Assembly: GCA_027605045.1 (NCBI GenBank)
Contig: JAQFWX010000179.1
Coordinates: 1 to 64,000, forward strand
Direction: 5' to 3'
Length of the DNA: 64,000 nucleotides
DNA from: Phallus indusiatus
Lineage: Eukaryota; Basidiomycota; Agaricomycetes; Phallales; Phallaceae
The number at the start of each line of letters is the position of its first letter. Position 1 is the first letter of the stretch. Shown here piece after piece: positions 13,296 to 30,463 of the stretch. The notes under the pieces are model-generated. The model had not been told where the DNA came from. It was given only the letters and a program-made list of their open reading frames with translations, and searched no databases. A program made the position numbers and the translations under genes.

Positions 13296-14666
13296 ATGGC
13301 TTCTGAAGCACAAATGAAAAACCCGCTACTTGTCGGGAAGGCAATTCGAGCACAATTAGAGCATGAAATACCTCAAGACTTGCCTCTCGAACGCGATTTC
13401 CGTGAAGGAACTGACTATACCATAACAGATCAGTAAGCCTAACTAACCAAGCATGTCCAATAAGTCCCATGACAGATTAAACAGTGTCCTGGACTTGCAT
13501 GAACGACTTACGCCAGATCTGAGGACCAAACAAGTCTTCAAATCGCTCGTTACCCACCTCCATGCTCTTGCTCGTGAAACGAATCTGACACACGCCGAGT
13601 GGGCTTGTGCAATTGAACTGCTTACACGTGCTGGAAAAGAAAGCACACCCCATAAGAATGAATTCGTATTGTTGAGCGATTGCATGGGTCTTAGTGCGCT
13701 GATTGACGAGTTAGAACATCCCAAGCCACCGGTGTGTTCACTCTCTAAGAGTCAAAGAGATCTATTATACTTAATATATGCAGGGATGCACAGACTCATG
13801 TGAAGAAGGTCCTTTCTTTACGACAGACGCGCCTGAAGTGCCTTCTGGATCGGATATTGCTGCACCGAATACTATCGGAGAGAGAATGTATTTTGAAGCC
13901 ACTGTCAAGAATACAAAGGGCGAGGGTATTGTCGGAGCTAAAGCCGATGTCGTAAGTATTGTCTTCTACGACAGATTGCATGTGGCATTCTCACTGTTTC
14001 TTTTTTGTTTTATTAGTGGCAAGCTGACGGAGATGGTTTGTACGACGTTCAATACCCTAACAGAAACGACGGGATACCAGATGACCGGGCGAAGATTGTT
14101 GCCGAGTCGAATGGATACTTTTGTTACCGCGGGCGATTGCCTGTTGCATATCCCATTGTAGGCTTTCTGATTCCATTTTCAATTTCATTGTCTTCCCTTC
14201 TGACTTACTGGAAAAGCCTAGCGACGGACCCATTGGTGATGTTCTCCGAGCACTGGGTGCGCTATTTTCGTGATAATGTATAAAGCCTTGAATGCTGATT
14301 TCATATTAGGTCGACACCCTCATCGTTCTTCGCACCTTCATTTCATAATAAGCGCACCGGGCTATGACACGTATGTCGATCCATCAAGTGCATCCGAGAC
14401 CTAAATGATAAATTCCTTTGCCTTTCAGATTGACTACTGCTTTATATCCCCATCATTCACCTTTTTTAGGGACCGATCCTGTTTTTGCAACAAAGAAAAG
14501 CCTTATTTGCCAACTCCAAGAAGTGACAGACAAAGCTGAATGGTTGAAAATGGGTTTCAAAGAGGAAGAAGTGCCTCAGGGGCGTGTTTGGGTTTGGAAA
14601 TTTGATTTCGTTTTACCTTCCGTTGAGGAAGTGGCAACTTTGAAGAATCAGAGGAAAACGCATTGA
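13296..14666 (+). CDS. Intradiol ring-cleavage dioxygenase (hydroxyquinol/catechol 1,2-dioxygenase type)
   Basis: Non-haem Fe(III) enzyme that opens catechol-type rings between the two hydroxyls, feeding the 3-oxoadipate route used in lignin-derived aromatic breakdown. Exon 1 begins MASEAQMKNPLLVG. A 52-nt intron joins to LNSVLDLHERLTPDLR, the N-terminal dimerisation helices. EEGPFFTTDAPEV opens the catalytic domain. Iron ligands are visible: Tyr in GLYDVQYP, Tyr in VAYPIPSDGP (formed across an intron), and the two His of HRSSHLHF. Tail VWVWKFDFVLPS is also typical. GLYDVQ and the HRxxHLHF form resemble hydroxyquinol dioxygenases more than bacterial catechol enzymes, but substrate cannot be fixed from sequence. 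Seven or so exons; stop at 14664-14666. No secretion signal is visible, so it is likely intracellular. Confidence 0.88.
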
Positions 14667-14836
14667 ATGTGCGCTAATATTATTATTATAAGGTAACTTT
14701 TCAGTGCCGGAACGTAACCTAGCAGGCCCGGTGATATGTACTATAATCGTGATTACATAAGACATTACGTTTCTTCACAAAAGTTGACGATTTCCATCTA
14801 TCGTTTCAAATCTCCTTTTACGATTATCTTTAAATC

Positions 14837-16054
14837 ATGGATGATAAGGCAGCTCGTATTGCGGCTCGTCGTCAGGCTATTCTAAATGCTCGAGGAGACA
14901 GACTTGCACGATTAACTTCGTCGGCCAGAGGTGACGACCCTGGAGGTGTATACGCTCAAGAAAGTAAGTCTAGTTATTCTTACTCTTACTCTTGATTTTC
15001 TAAGTGCTTTGAAAGTCCAGACTGCCACGAAAAGCACTCTTAAAACCTTTGTTGGAGAGGAGACAGCTTTACCACCACCTTCGCCGCCGCCCCCTCAGCC
15101 TCCTTCTGCCAATAATACCCCTACCAAACCAGCGGCATCTTCGGAATCTGTTCCATCAAGTACAACAAAAACACCTAAAACTCCCAAAACACCGGAGAAC
15201 TCGAGAATCAGAGCTGCTGCTGCACGAGAGTCGGCAACACCTGAATGGACACCTCAACAACAGGAAGAGCTACTGAAAATGCTTCTAGGCGCAGATGCAG
15301 CATATTCTGCTCAACCTCGCCTTCCAATGCCACCATCTGCTACTACTAATACTGCATCGGATCCGCTCTCTAACTCTGAAAATCCAGAGAATATTCTCGC
15401 TCAGATGTTTTCTTCGTTTAATGGGTCTGCGGATGCTTTTATGGGTCAACAAGCTCAAACGGCTCCGCCGCCTCGACGAACATTGGGACAACGGCTTATT
15501 CCGGTGCTTCATCTATTGAGCATGATTGTTCTGGTTGTTTGGTTTGCGGTGTTTAAAGAGCCGGAGCAGGTTAGGCTCAATGTAGCGAGCGCTGGCGTGA
15601 AGGGGATCGAGTTGGAAGATAACTTTGGATGGAATAGGTGGTCCAGGCTGATGAGTGTGAGGCCTACTGGGGATATGTGGAGTGTGCCAACGATGGTAAG
15701 CAATCTTTTTCTTTGCTGAATTCGTAGTCGGCTTACATTTCCAAGTCATCATTTTTTTGGGCTTTTACGACGGTTGAACTTGTGCTTCATTCATTACGAC
15801 TTATTTCGAAACCAGTACGTCATATTTCTTCAATATTATTATCTTCAAAAACTACAGCACTGATAAACTAGGCTCCATACCGACCCCCTTTCCTTCTGGA
15901 GCTCGCACTCCCTCATTTACCGCCTCCAGCACCTAAAATTATAATTACATCCCTACAGTATCTTCAAATGGGGGGTATGATTCTGAACGATCTTGCGGTG
16001 CTAATATTTGGAATTGGGATGGTGGTTTTAATATCTAGTTGGAAAGCTGGATGA
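14837..16054 (+). CDS. GET2: GET2-like subunit of the tail-anchored protein receptor
   Basis: Likely ER membrane receptor subunit of the GET pathway, which captures the Get3 ATPase loaded with tail-anchored proteins. The N-terminus MDDKAARIAARRQAILNARG followed by DRLARLTSSARG matches the cytosolic Arg-rich Get3-tethering helix. A phase-1 intron (donor AGTAAG near 14962) joins to TATKSTLKTFVG. Then comes a long Pro/Ser/Thr linker. The C-terminal third has three hydrophobic segments: VLHLLSMIVLVVWFAVF (about 15500-15555), SSFFWAFTTVELVLHSL (about 15745-15795) and a last one, DLAVLIFGIGMVVLIS (about 15990-16035). Stop at 16052-16054. Family membership rests on the N-terminal motif plus three C-terminal membrane spans; overall sequence in this family is poorly conserved. 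It converges on the mL61-like gene with only 60 bp between stops. Confidence 0.75.
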
Positions 16055-16114
16055 TATGTTATCATGTCTACTGATGTTCTTCTCCGTACTTGTCACCTGG
16101 AATTGTGAACAAGC

Positions 16115-16666
16115 TCATATTTTTATTTTGGGACTCTGCTGCTGTCTGAAGCTTTTACTTGATTCGTTTGAGCCGCTTGGCTTTAGTTTGACGTCTGCTG
16201 CAACTTGCGAATGCAAGTCTAGAAGCTCCTGCAAGATGGTACCGCTTTGTTTGTTGTCCATGTTAATTGCCTTAGACTCTCCATTTCCTAAAGAGAAAGA
16301 GCGCGTTCGTCTTGTTGCGTATGAAAAATTTAGATAATGAAAACATACGAAAAGTGACTTCCATCTCCGGTACAAGTACGTCTTCTGGCTTTTTGGGTAT
16401 CTTATTGACAGTAACGGCAAGGGAAGGATTCGAATACGCAATTCGACATAAATCCTCTTTCACGAAATGTCTGTGGTATAATAGTTAGTGAGAAACTGAA
16501 GTGAAAGTTGGGTGCATAGTTCTCCTAACCTAGCTCCAAAATGATCATTACGTAACGCATACGTCAACTTTAGAGACTGAACTGCAGGTAAATACGGTCT
16601 TGGCTCCTTCTGAAGATGTTGGAGGATTTTTGAAAGCCGTGAAGGCTCCAAAGGATTTCGAGGCAT
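16115..16666 (-). CDS. Mitochondrial ribosomal protein of the L51/S25/CI-B8 family (mL61/MRP49-like)
   Basis: Small mitochondrial protein with the thioredoxin-like L51/S25/CI-B8 fold. Start MPRNPLEPSRLSKILQHLQK at 16666. Exon 1 ends in ...RNDHFGA, and an intron joins to RHFVKEDLCRIAYSNPSL, the conserved core of the family. Exon 2 continues VTVNKIPKKPEDVLVPEMEVTF. A second intron (ending TTTAG near 16290) joins to RNGESKAINMDNKQSGTILQ. Product about 143 residues, with a Ser/Gln/Lys-rich tail. The family also includes mS25 and complex I subunit B8; the RHF-KE and PEMEV features fit the fungal mL61/MRP49 group best, but that choice is inference. It is transcribed divergently from PRP16. Confidence 0.8.
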
Positions 16667-16792
16667 GGATCCTCTCTTTACTGAGGAGAATTTTTAATTT
16701 AGATCCCGCTGACGTAATTCTCCGGGCGCTAAGAGAAACTTCACCTTTAGAAGTCAGTTTCGCCACTCTTTGCAAGTTGAAGCTTTCGTTCA
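16667..16792. promoter_or_regulatory. Short bidirectional promoter between mL61-like and PRP16
   Basis: The start codons of the two head-to-head genes are only 126 bp apart, so both core promoters and 5' UTRs must sit here or inside the opposite gene. No clear TATA box is visible. Overlapping open frames in this interval are shadows of the two genes. Confidence 0.45.
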
Positions 16793-21835
<5,043 letters not shown>

Positions 21836-22047
21836 ATGGCAGTGTATTATATATATCATGTAAATTATGTGGACGTAGATGTAGAACAAGATTATCAGTG
21901 TCGCGATAATTGTTGTCAAGACGCCAGCTCAATTAAATTAGACGCCGTACAATGAAGAGATAATAATTCGGCACCCGGCAATGTTTGTCTTGATTTCCTA
22001 TATTCATTTCCAGTCTACTATTTCCTTTTACTTCTTCTTTCTTTTTA

Positions 22048-24190
22048 ATGGTTGATACGTTTGTGTCAACGTCTTTATACCAACGATCGCCACTCGACAT
22101 TTTGAGCAGACAGTCTTCTGGAAAGCTAGCATCCCCAGACGGATTTTTCACTCCAAGCACCTCTAAATATGGTATTCGCCACGGGGATGCGACGACGGGA
22201 GTGACACCTCACAGCCCCCCTTCTCCCCTCTTGCATACAAGATTCAAAGCACATTCTGCGTCGAGCACAGCAGCGTCATCGTATCTCGATTATCGCGAGG
22301 ACTATTCAATCGATTCCGTGGGTCGGGCCGCAACCAGTAAACCTTCCAAGAAGGACGAAGACGTTTGGTCCCGAGATGAAGACGACAGTATTTATGATAC
22401 AAGTTATGATTCTCAAACCTTGACATATTCAACTCCGGGGTTTCAGTATGTCATTGACGCGATGAAGAACAAGGCTCAAGCCGATCCTCCCTCGCCAATA
22501 CCGTCGTCGGCTGGTATTGTGCCTGATGAGCAAAGGTCGTCATATATATCAGCCGCCTCCGTATACACTGTCAAGGATGAGCATCCCGATATTAATTCTG
22601 CCAACTATCTAATCGCCGCAAACGGTGCGAATAATGGCACAGATCAATCAACATTACCTCAAGTTATTGTCTCATCTCCCTCATCGTCCGTCCGGGGATC
22701 ATTTAACACTGACAGGCCCTCAATTGATGGTTCTTCTCAAAGCGCTCCGCTCCGAGCGCCGACCCAGTATAGCGTTTCCAACTTTTCTCGACCAAGACGT
22801 CTTTTTAATCAAGGAGACGAGCAGAAGAAGTCGGAAGTTTTGGAGCGCAATCGAGCTAAAAGTCCGACTCAGGTCCCATCGGATAGTCGTTCGGGAACAC
22901 CAACAGGTCCTGCTCAGTCAGCTCATTTAAATGGGCTCTCATCTAAAACGTCAGCACCGTTCAATCACGGTGCCACTTCCAACGTGCAAATGTTACCACC
23001 TGTACAATTGCAATCACAATCGCAGCCGCAGATCTCATCAACTCGCCCCATTTCACCCAATGGACTCGTTCCGTCATCTTTACAGCCGGGGCAGCGCAGT
23101 GCCACTCCTATAGGACGGCACGGCCCCAGTCCAAGCCCAAGTCTAAGCCCAAGCCCAAATCCAAGTCCAGCAAATGTCATAACCAATATCGGTAGCGCCC
23201 AGCCTTCCCGTGATGCACAATCAAAAGCACAGCGCGCAGAGTCGAGTTATATCAGACTCCCGAACTCACCCCCATCTCCACGCATTACTTCTCGACTATC
23301 ACTTTACTCTACCTATTCTTATTATCAACTTGACGAAAGTCGTACATCATCGCCTTCAACACCTTGTCCAACTTCAACTGAGTTTGGCGTTATCATGAAC
23401 AACCGAAATGCTTCTCCTTCTAACAACACTGGCAGAGCGACACCCCGCTCGCAAGCACCTACTCCAAAACCAGTCACACCCGGACCGCCCACTGCTGAAG
23501 AGTACTTGCTCCTTGGAATACAACACCACGAAGCTAACCGACTACAAGACTCGGCCGCGTGTTTTGAGCGTGCAGCTACATTGGATGGAGGATGTGGCGT
23601 GGGTATGTTGATGTGGGGTTTAACCCTCCGACATGCTTGGGGCGTGCAGAAAGATGAAAAAGCAGCGTTTATATGGTTGAGACGAGCAGCAGAGTCGGCT
23701 GTGGAAGATCTGGAGGCGGCCAGAGAAGGCAAAGAACAAGTTGCTGTAAAGGTTCGTCGTCGGCTTTATGGTTCCTTCATTTATACAAAAATGACTAATT
23801 ATAACTTCTAGGCTGAGCTTGTTCTTGCTATTTATGAAGTGGGTCAATGTTTTTTCCATGGATGGGGTGTCCGCAAGGACGAGAAGATGGCTCTTGTATG
23901 TATTTTACAATGCCAGGACCTGTGTTGCAGGTTTATTGAACCCCTTTCTCTTTAGAGCTACTTTCAGGTTGCGGCCCGTTTAGGGGATGTCGATGCTCAG
24001 CAGGAGTTGGCATTCTGTCTTGCCAATGGCAAGGGCTGCAAAAAGAACCGAAAGGAAGCTGCCAAGTGGTATCGAGCCGCTGTAAGTTTCATCTTTTATC
24101 ATGTTAGAACCTCATTATAATGGATTCTAGGTTGAGCAAGGTGCAAGCTCCGTCGGACTCGCATGGATATACAAACCCAAATTTCTATGA
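22048..24190 (+). CDS. Sel1-repeat protein with long disordered N-terminus (DSF2-like)
   Basis: The first exon (22048-23750) encodes about 565 residues, mostly Ser/Pro/Gln-rich low complexity with a (Pro-Ser/Leu/Asn)n run near 23120-23170. From EEYLLLGIQHHEANRLQDSA (23490) on there are Sel1/TPR-like helical repeats: GMLMWGLTLRHAWGVQKDEK, YEVGQCFFHGWGVRKDEKMA, and LAFCLANGKGCKKNRKEAA. Three introns interrupt the repeat region (donors at about 23751, 23896 and 24080), and the last exon encodes VEQGASSVGLAWIYKPKFL with stop at 24188-24190. Sel1 repeats usually mediate protein-protein contacts. The layout resembles fungal DSF2/Skt5-like proteins; the exact orthologue is inferred only. Reading through the intron at 23751 would give a false stop at 23811. 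Confidence 0.85.
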
Positions 24191-24571
24191 TTCAACATAT
24201 ATTTTTTCGATCCCTTTTGTCGGCTTCCACCACTCCTTTTTTTTACCTGTTTCATTCCTTCGATTTCAACTCATTTCCGCATTTTCATCGCGTATACAGG
24301 TAGCATACAGTCTTCACGTTTTTCCTTTTCTTTAACTGCAAAACCGCAAGTGTATTGATAGATTAAGTCAGGCAGCCTTTTTTTTTTCTCGCAGGTCTTC
24401 TAAATTGTAACAGACATCGAATTCTTTAAATAGCATAAGTAAATTATAATATATGCGCCTGCCCTTGTTTCGTTTCGTCTCATTGACGATTGTATGAATG
24501 TTCAACTAGTATTAAGTAAACATGTCATTTCGTGACCTTCGTTTTTCTCTTCTTTTGAAGATCAACTTGTC

Positions 24572-26099
24572 ATGGAGAAGGTTGACAACGCCTTGGTTCT
24601 TGCTATAGTAAGTCCTAAAAGTTACACCACTCTGACAATTCCTTACAAACCGCGCTGTTAGGCAATCTGTATTGTTCGCAATAAACCCTCAGAGCAATCA
24701 CTGGCATGTTGGTGCTTTTCGTAAACGTCTCTCGTAGCAGCAAACTGACACCGAACTAGCATATATACTTGATTTAAGAGAAAAGTTCCCATTACAACCC
24801 AAAGAGGTACCAACAAGAGCGGAACAGGATCAATGGCGGATACGCGCACTGGCACTGGAGAAGGAGAATGAATCTTTGAAGCTGCGGCTGCAGAAGCATG
24901 AAATAGGTGTGCAATACAAAAGGACTACTTCAAAAACACTGAGTCTAACCAGCTACGGACAGAATTATTGGCAGCCAAAACATCAAAGCAGACGGACAAC
25001 CCTTCATCCTCACAGGCCTCGGCTCCCAAGAAAAAAAGAAAAGTCGAATCGAAGGCTACTGTTGCGGATCCGACTTCGTTGAGGAGATTACTAGATGAAT
25101 TAGGTTCGGGTATACTTTTGCACGCATCTACACCCTCTCGAACCAATATTGATTCTAGTGGTAACGTCAGGGCCTGGACTCCCCTTGCTACGGGATTCGT
25201 TCGATATTCTAAGCTCCTTTCATACATTGAAGAACACCAATACGAACGGTATCTCGGAAATGGGCGAATTTAACACAGAGACAGTCTTGATTCCAAACGT
25301 AAAAAGGTCATTGAAGGCATTGGGAAAACTACTCGACGCTCTTCTGTTCAGGAATGGGCCTACTATCTTTCGCTCTACAAGCATACACGTCGCAGACAGT
25401 TTTCGGGAGCTGCTCCTTTCTCTTTTACGTTCAACATTTCCCTTAGCACCTCGTTGCGCGGTTTTATCCGATATTATGGAAGAACTCTGTCTTGGTATAC
25501 TGAGGCCGATTATCCAAGGATTTCATTTGACTTCGACGAAGATTTTCGAGTCATCAACTAGTGACGAGAAGAATAAAGAAGCGGAGGTGGACACTCGTCC
25601 GAGTATGTTGCGCGCCATACAACAACTATTGGAGTGTCTGCATAGTCTTAAAGAGGAGACACGAGAAATACGGGAATTTCTGGTCCTTGAGACCGCGAGA
25701 GAAATATCATGTTTGTGGGGAAAGAAAAGCATTTCTGAAACAGCTGGAACACTGAATGAAGGGCTGCGAAGACTGGCACGGAAGGATTCGTTGTGGTATC
25801 ATTGTGCAATCATAAACCTCGCGCTGGAGGATTTACCGCAAAGGCCGATTGAAGACAACGGTTCGACGACACTTGCGGTAATGGCTGCTGATCTGCTTTA
25901 CGACCTTCCACGGCTTTTCGAAGAAGAGGACCCAGTAGACGTCATGGCTGAAGGAATGGTTCTCGCGGTTGTTGAAAAGGCGTGGTTGAAGGGATTGTGC
26001 ATCTGCGATGCAGAAGAGGAAGCAGATACGGCTGAGGGAATAAGCGAACGGACGGAAGAGAATTCTACGATGCACGAGTTTTCAAGCTCTTATCTATAG
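24572..26099 (+). CDS. MEI4-like meiotic recombination initiation protein (candidate)
   Basis: Candidate homologue of MEI4/Rec24, a partner of Rec114 in the machinery that promotes Spo11 DNA breaks in meiosis. The first exon (24572-24607) reads MEKVDNALVLAI. Splicing gives AICIVRNKPSEQSLA and then YILDLREKFPLQ, EQDQWRIRALALEKENESL. This follows the order of the MEI4 N-terminus: LAxAI-RxKP, a short helix, then a WR-x-K/R-LE-E coiled segment. A Lys-rich PKKKRKV nuclear-signal-like run follows (about 25028-25048). An intron at 25104-25158 keeps the frame open into a long helical C-terminal exon (to 26099) rich in Leu, Glu and Arg. Product about 410 residues. The assignment rests on the N-terminal pattern; the C-terminal half is not recognisable by eye. 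A leucine-rich structural protein of another family is the alternative. Confidence 0.6.
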
Positions 26100-26174
26100 G
26101 CTTTGAAATTCAGTTGGTCAGGATTTTGTATTCGAGGACGAAAAGGCGCGCTACCTAGAGTCATTACTATCACC

Positions 26175-27658
<1,484 letters not shown>

Positions 27659-28324
27659 ATTATGTTTTCTGCGCACCTCCACTTTCTATTTTTTTTTCTC
27701 AAAATTGGATTTACTCGGCGAAACCTGGATGTGACGCGTGAATTTCTCAATATGGACCTCAAGCCTGTCCAGCCTGAGGGGTTTTTTTTATCTCCCGTCA
27801 CTTGTCCTTCTACCCGGCTAGCTTTGAAGACTGGTTGGATCCTCACTCGAAGCCATTATAGCTGTTGCAGGGTCTGTTTCCAATGAAAGATAAATTTTCC
27901 TGTAATTTTCACCACATTCGCTGGAAGGGCTGGATTTGAATGTTATGGCCTGCTATGGCCCTAAACATTGATGAGACCGGCCACCAGTAACCGACCGGTG
28001 GATCACTTTTTCATCAAACTTTTCCAGAGAGGATCAGTGTAAGTCTCAAATTTCGTGACGGAATTTCACGAATATGCTACATGAAAAAAAGGGCCACGCA
28101 TTCGGAAGTCCTTGCTGTATCATTATGCTGCCGAGCTGTAGATTTACGCTGCTTGCTAAGCGTCTCGGGCATATCTGCGTACCGCCATGGATCGATAAAT
28201 GGGTATTCCACCCCGAGTTGCGTTGAACGATTGGGACGGGTATGGTTAAAATAAACAGATAAAAAAGACACCGTAAGCAACTTGTTTCTCTTCTGTCACT
28301 GCAATTTCCCAAGTTTTACTCATT

Positions 28325-29838
28325 ATGACCGCACCGGAGACTACAACAGGAGGTACTGGCTTCGCTTTTTCCCAGCAAGCCTACGATCAAATCAGCACCG
28401 TTTATCAAAAGGCACTCGTATCTCATCATGAACATGTTCAAATCGTACTTGATCGTCTCACCTCCTCATTCTTAAAACCCCAATCTCGTGTTTTGGATGT
28501 GGGTTGCGGAACAGGCAGACCCATTACATCTCATTTTGCTGACCATGGGCACGACGTCCTTGGTATAGACCATTCGGCTGGTATGCTCAGTCAGGCTACC
28601 GCACATGTTCCCAACGCCAAGTTCCAACAAGTCGATATGACTACTTGGGAGCCCTCCGAATCCAGTCTATACGACTTAGCAATCGCATCTCATTGTTGTT
28701 ACAACCTCTCGATTGCTCAAATCAAGTCTCTAGTATATAAGATGTCGCGATGTGTCAAAATAGGCGGTCTCGTCGTCATCGGCATGTCCTATAACCAAGG
28801 AACTCTGGACAGTCGTAATGCCAAGTTCGACGAACACGGTTGGGTAGAAGGTTTTCATAATAATTTTCTCGGATACGACTTTTACGATGCCACGTTCGGA
28901 ACGGAAGCTGCGTGGGTCGAGTTGATGAAGTCTACGGGATTGGAGATCGTCGAGGTTGATCGTGCAATATGCACGAAAGCCAACAATTCTACACCAGATC
29001 AACAGTTTTATATCACATCGAGGAGAGTCCAGGAGAATCCGCTTATAGGGCCATTCCCTATTCCCGAAAAGTTCAATGGTCCTCTGAAACTTCAGCACGA
29101 TGCTTGGGCTGCGTTGACGGCTAAACTTGATGCAGACGTTGTCAGGAAGGCCGTGATTGCAGGGTTACTTCAACCACCTAGCTGCCACAAAGTTCTTTTC
29201 TTCACTGAATCGATCACTCCTTCTCCCCCTAGTAAGTTTTATAAATAGTATTCTCAGACAGTCTGTTTTGTTTTAATGCTACTGCTACGTCCTCAGTACC
29301 CAAGGCCCTTAATCTTGAGATACATCAAACGACAGATCTGTCCTCTCCTGACATCGAACCCGGTTCCTACGATGGAATTATGCTCGGTGCCATCCTCCAA
29401 TCTGTACCTTCACCTGAAGATTATCTTGACCGTGCGATCCAAGCACTCTCACCGACTGGTCCCGCCAAAATGATTGTCATTCAGGGTGCTCCTGATAACG
29501 AGTTGACGAACTTATTCAATAAAGCTACCGAGGGACTCAATTTTCCACGTATACACCATGGTTACATTTTAAGGGAAGCGGAGAAGAAATGCAAAGCTGC
29601 CGGATTTCAGAAGATAAATCACTCATATATTCGGAGTCTTATTAACTTTGGTACCGTCGAAGGCGAGGAGAAGATTGGGACCGTGGCGCAGCTTCTTGCT
29701 AGGATTCTGACGGATGATGCAAGTGTTCAGGCACAATTGGAAGGGCGATTGAAGGAACTTTTGAGGATACAGTTTTTATTCAAGTCGCATGGGGAAATTG
29801 CGTCTCAAGCTGTTCTTCTCATTGCAGAACGCAGCTGA
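28325..29838 (+). CDS. SAM-dependent methyltransferase with degenerate second Rossmann-like half (copy 1)
   Basis: Two exons, 28325-29231 and 29297-29838, encode 482 residues. The N-terminal half is a class I methyltransferase: motif I is VLDVGCGTGRPI, an acidic loop is VLGIDHSAGML, and then FQQVDMTTWEP and DLAIASHCCYNLS. The C-terminal half after the intron (IPKALNLEIHQTT onward) again looks like the later part of a Rossmann domain: YDGIMLGAILQSVPSPEDYL, then AKMIVIQGAPDNEL. It has no glycine-rich SAM loop. It is probably a duplicated, non-catalytic domain. Substrate is unknown. A close paralogue lies 625 bp downstream in the same direction with the same intron position and phase. No signal peptide; likely cytosolic. 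The stop without splicing (29246-29248) is false. Confidence 0.82.
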
Positions 29839-30463
29839 GTGCGAAGCTTGAGAAGGACGTCAAATTGATTACCAAGAACATTACATTGTTCGGATATCAG
29901 TGGAGCACATGGATAATGTGGAATGTATCTTGGATATATTGTATACGTATATGTGATTTAGAAATAAGTGAATAAAACCAGATAAGCACCGAGTTTTTTT
30001 TTTTGTGTGCAAGCCAGATTTGCACTTGTATCGATCATGTCTTAATTTTCACGCTGCATACCGGGACACTCCCATTATTAATTTATATTATGATATTTTC
30101 TCTTTTTCCTATTCACGACAACTAATTCAGTAATGCTGAACACTTCACAAGTAGTGAGAAGCATGCAGATGTAAAAAATCGGAAAAGTCTAGAAGGAATT
30201 CGAATTGCCAATGTGGTCTCTCAATATGAGATTCAATAATAACGACAGCACTTATGTATGGTTCTTTCATTGACAATGACAAATGTTCATATATACCCCC
30301 ATCTAATTCAGTATTTGCATGGCTAGTGATTCTTGATAGTGATGTTGCTCATTGTCCGATGACCACACTCTGTTCCTAGTCCTGAAAGAATGCTCCTTGG
30401 TGTTTAAAAATCTGCCAACATCGTACCAAAACCAGCAGCTTTTTCTTCTCCCCATCTGACTTC

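Noticed and set aside
23325..23732. 135-codon minus frame opposite the Sel1-repeat gene.
   Set aside because: Antisense shadow of a well-supported coding exon.
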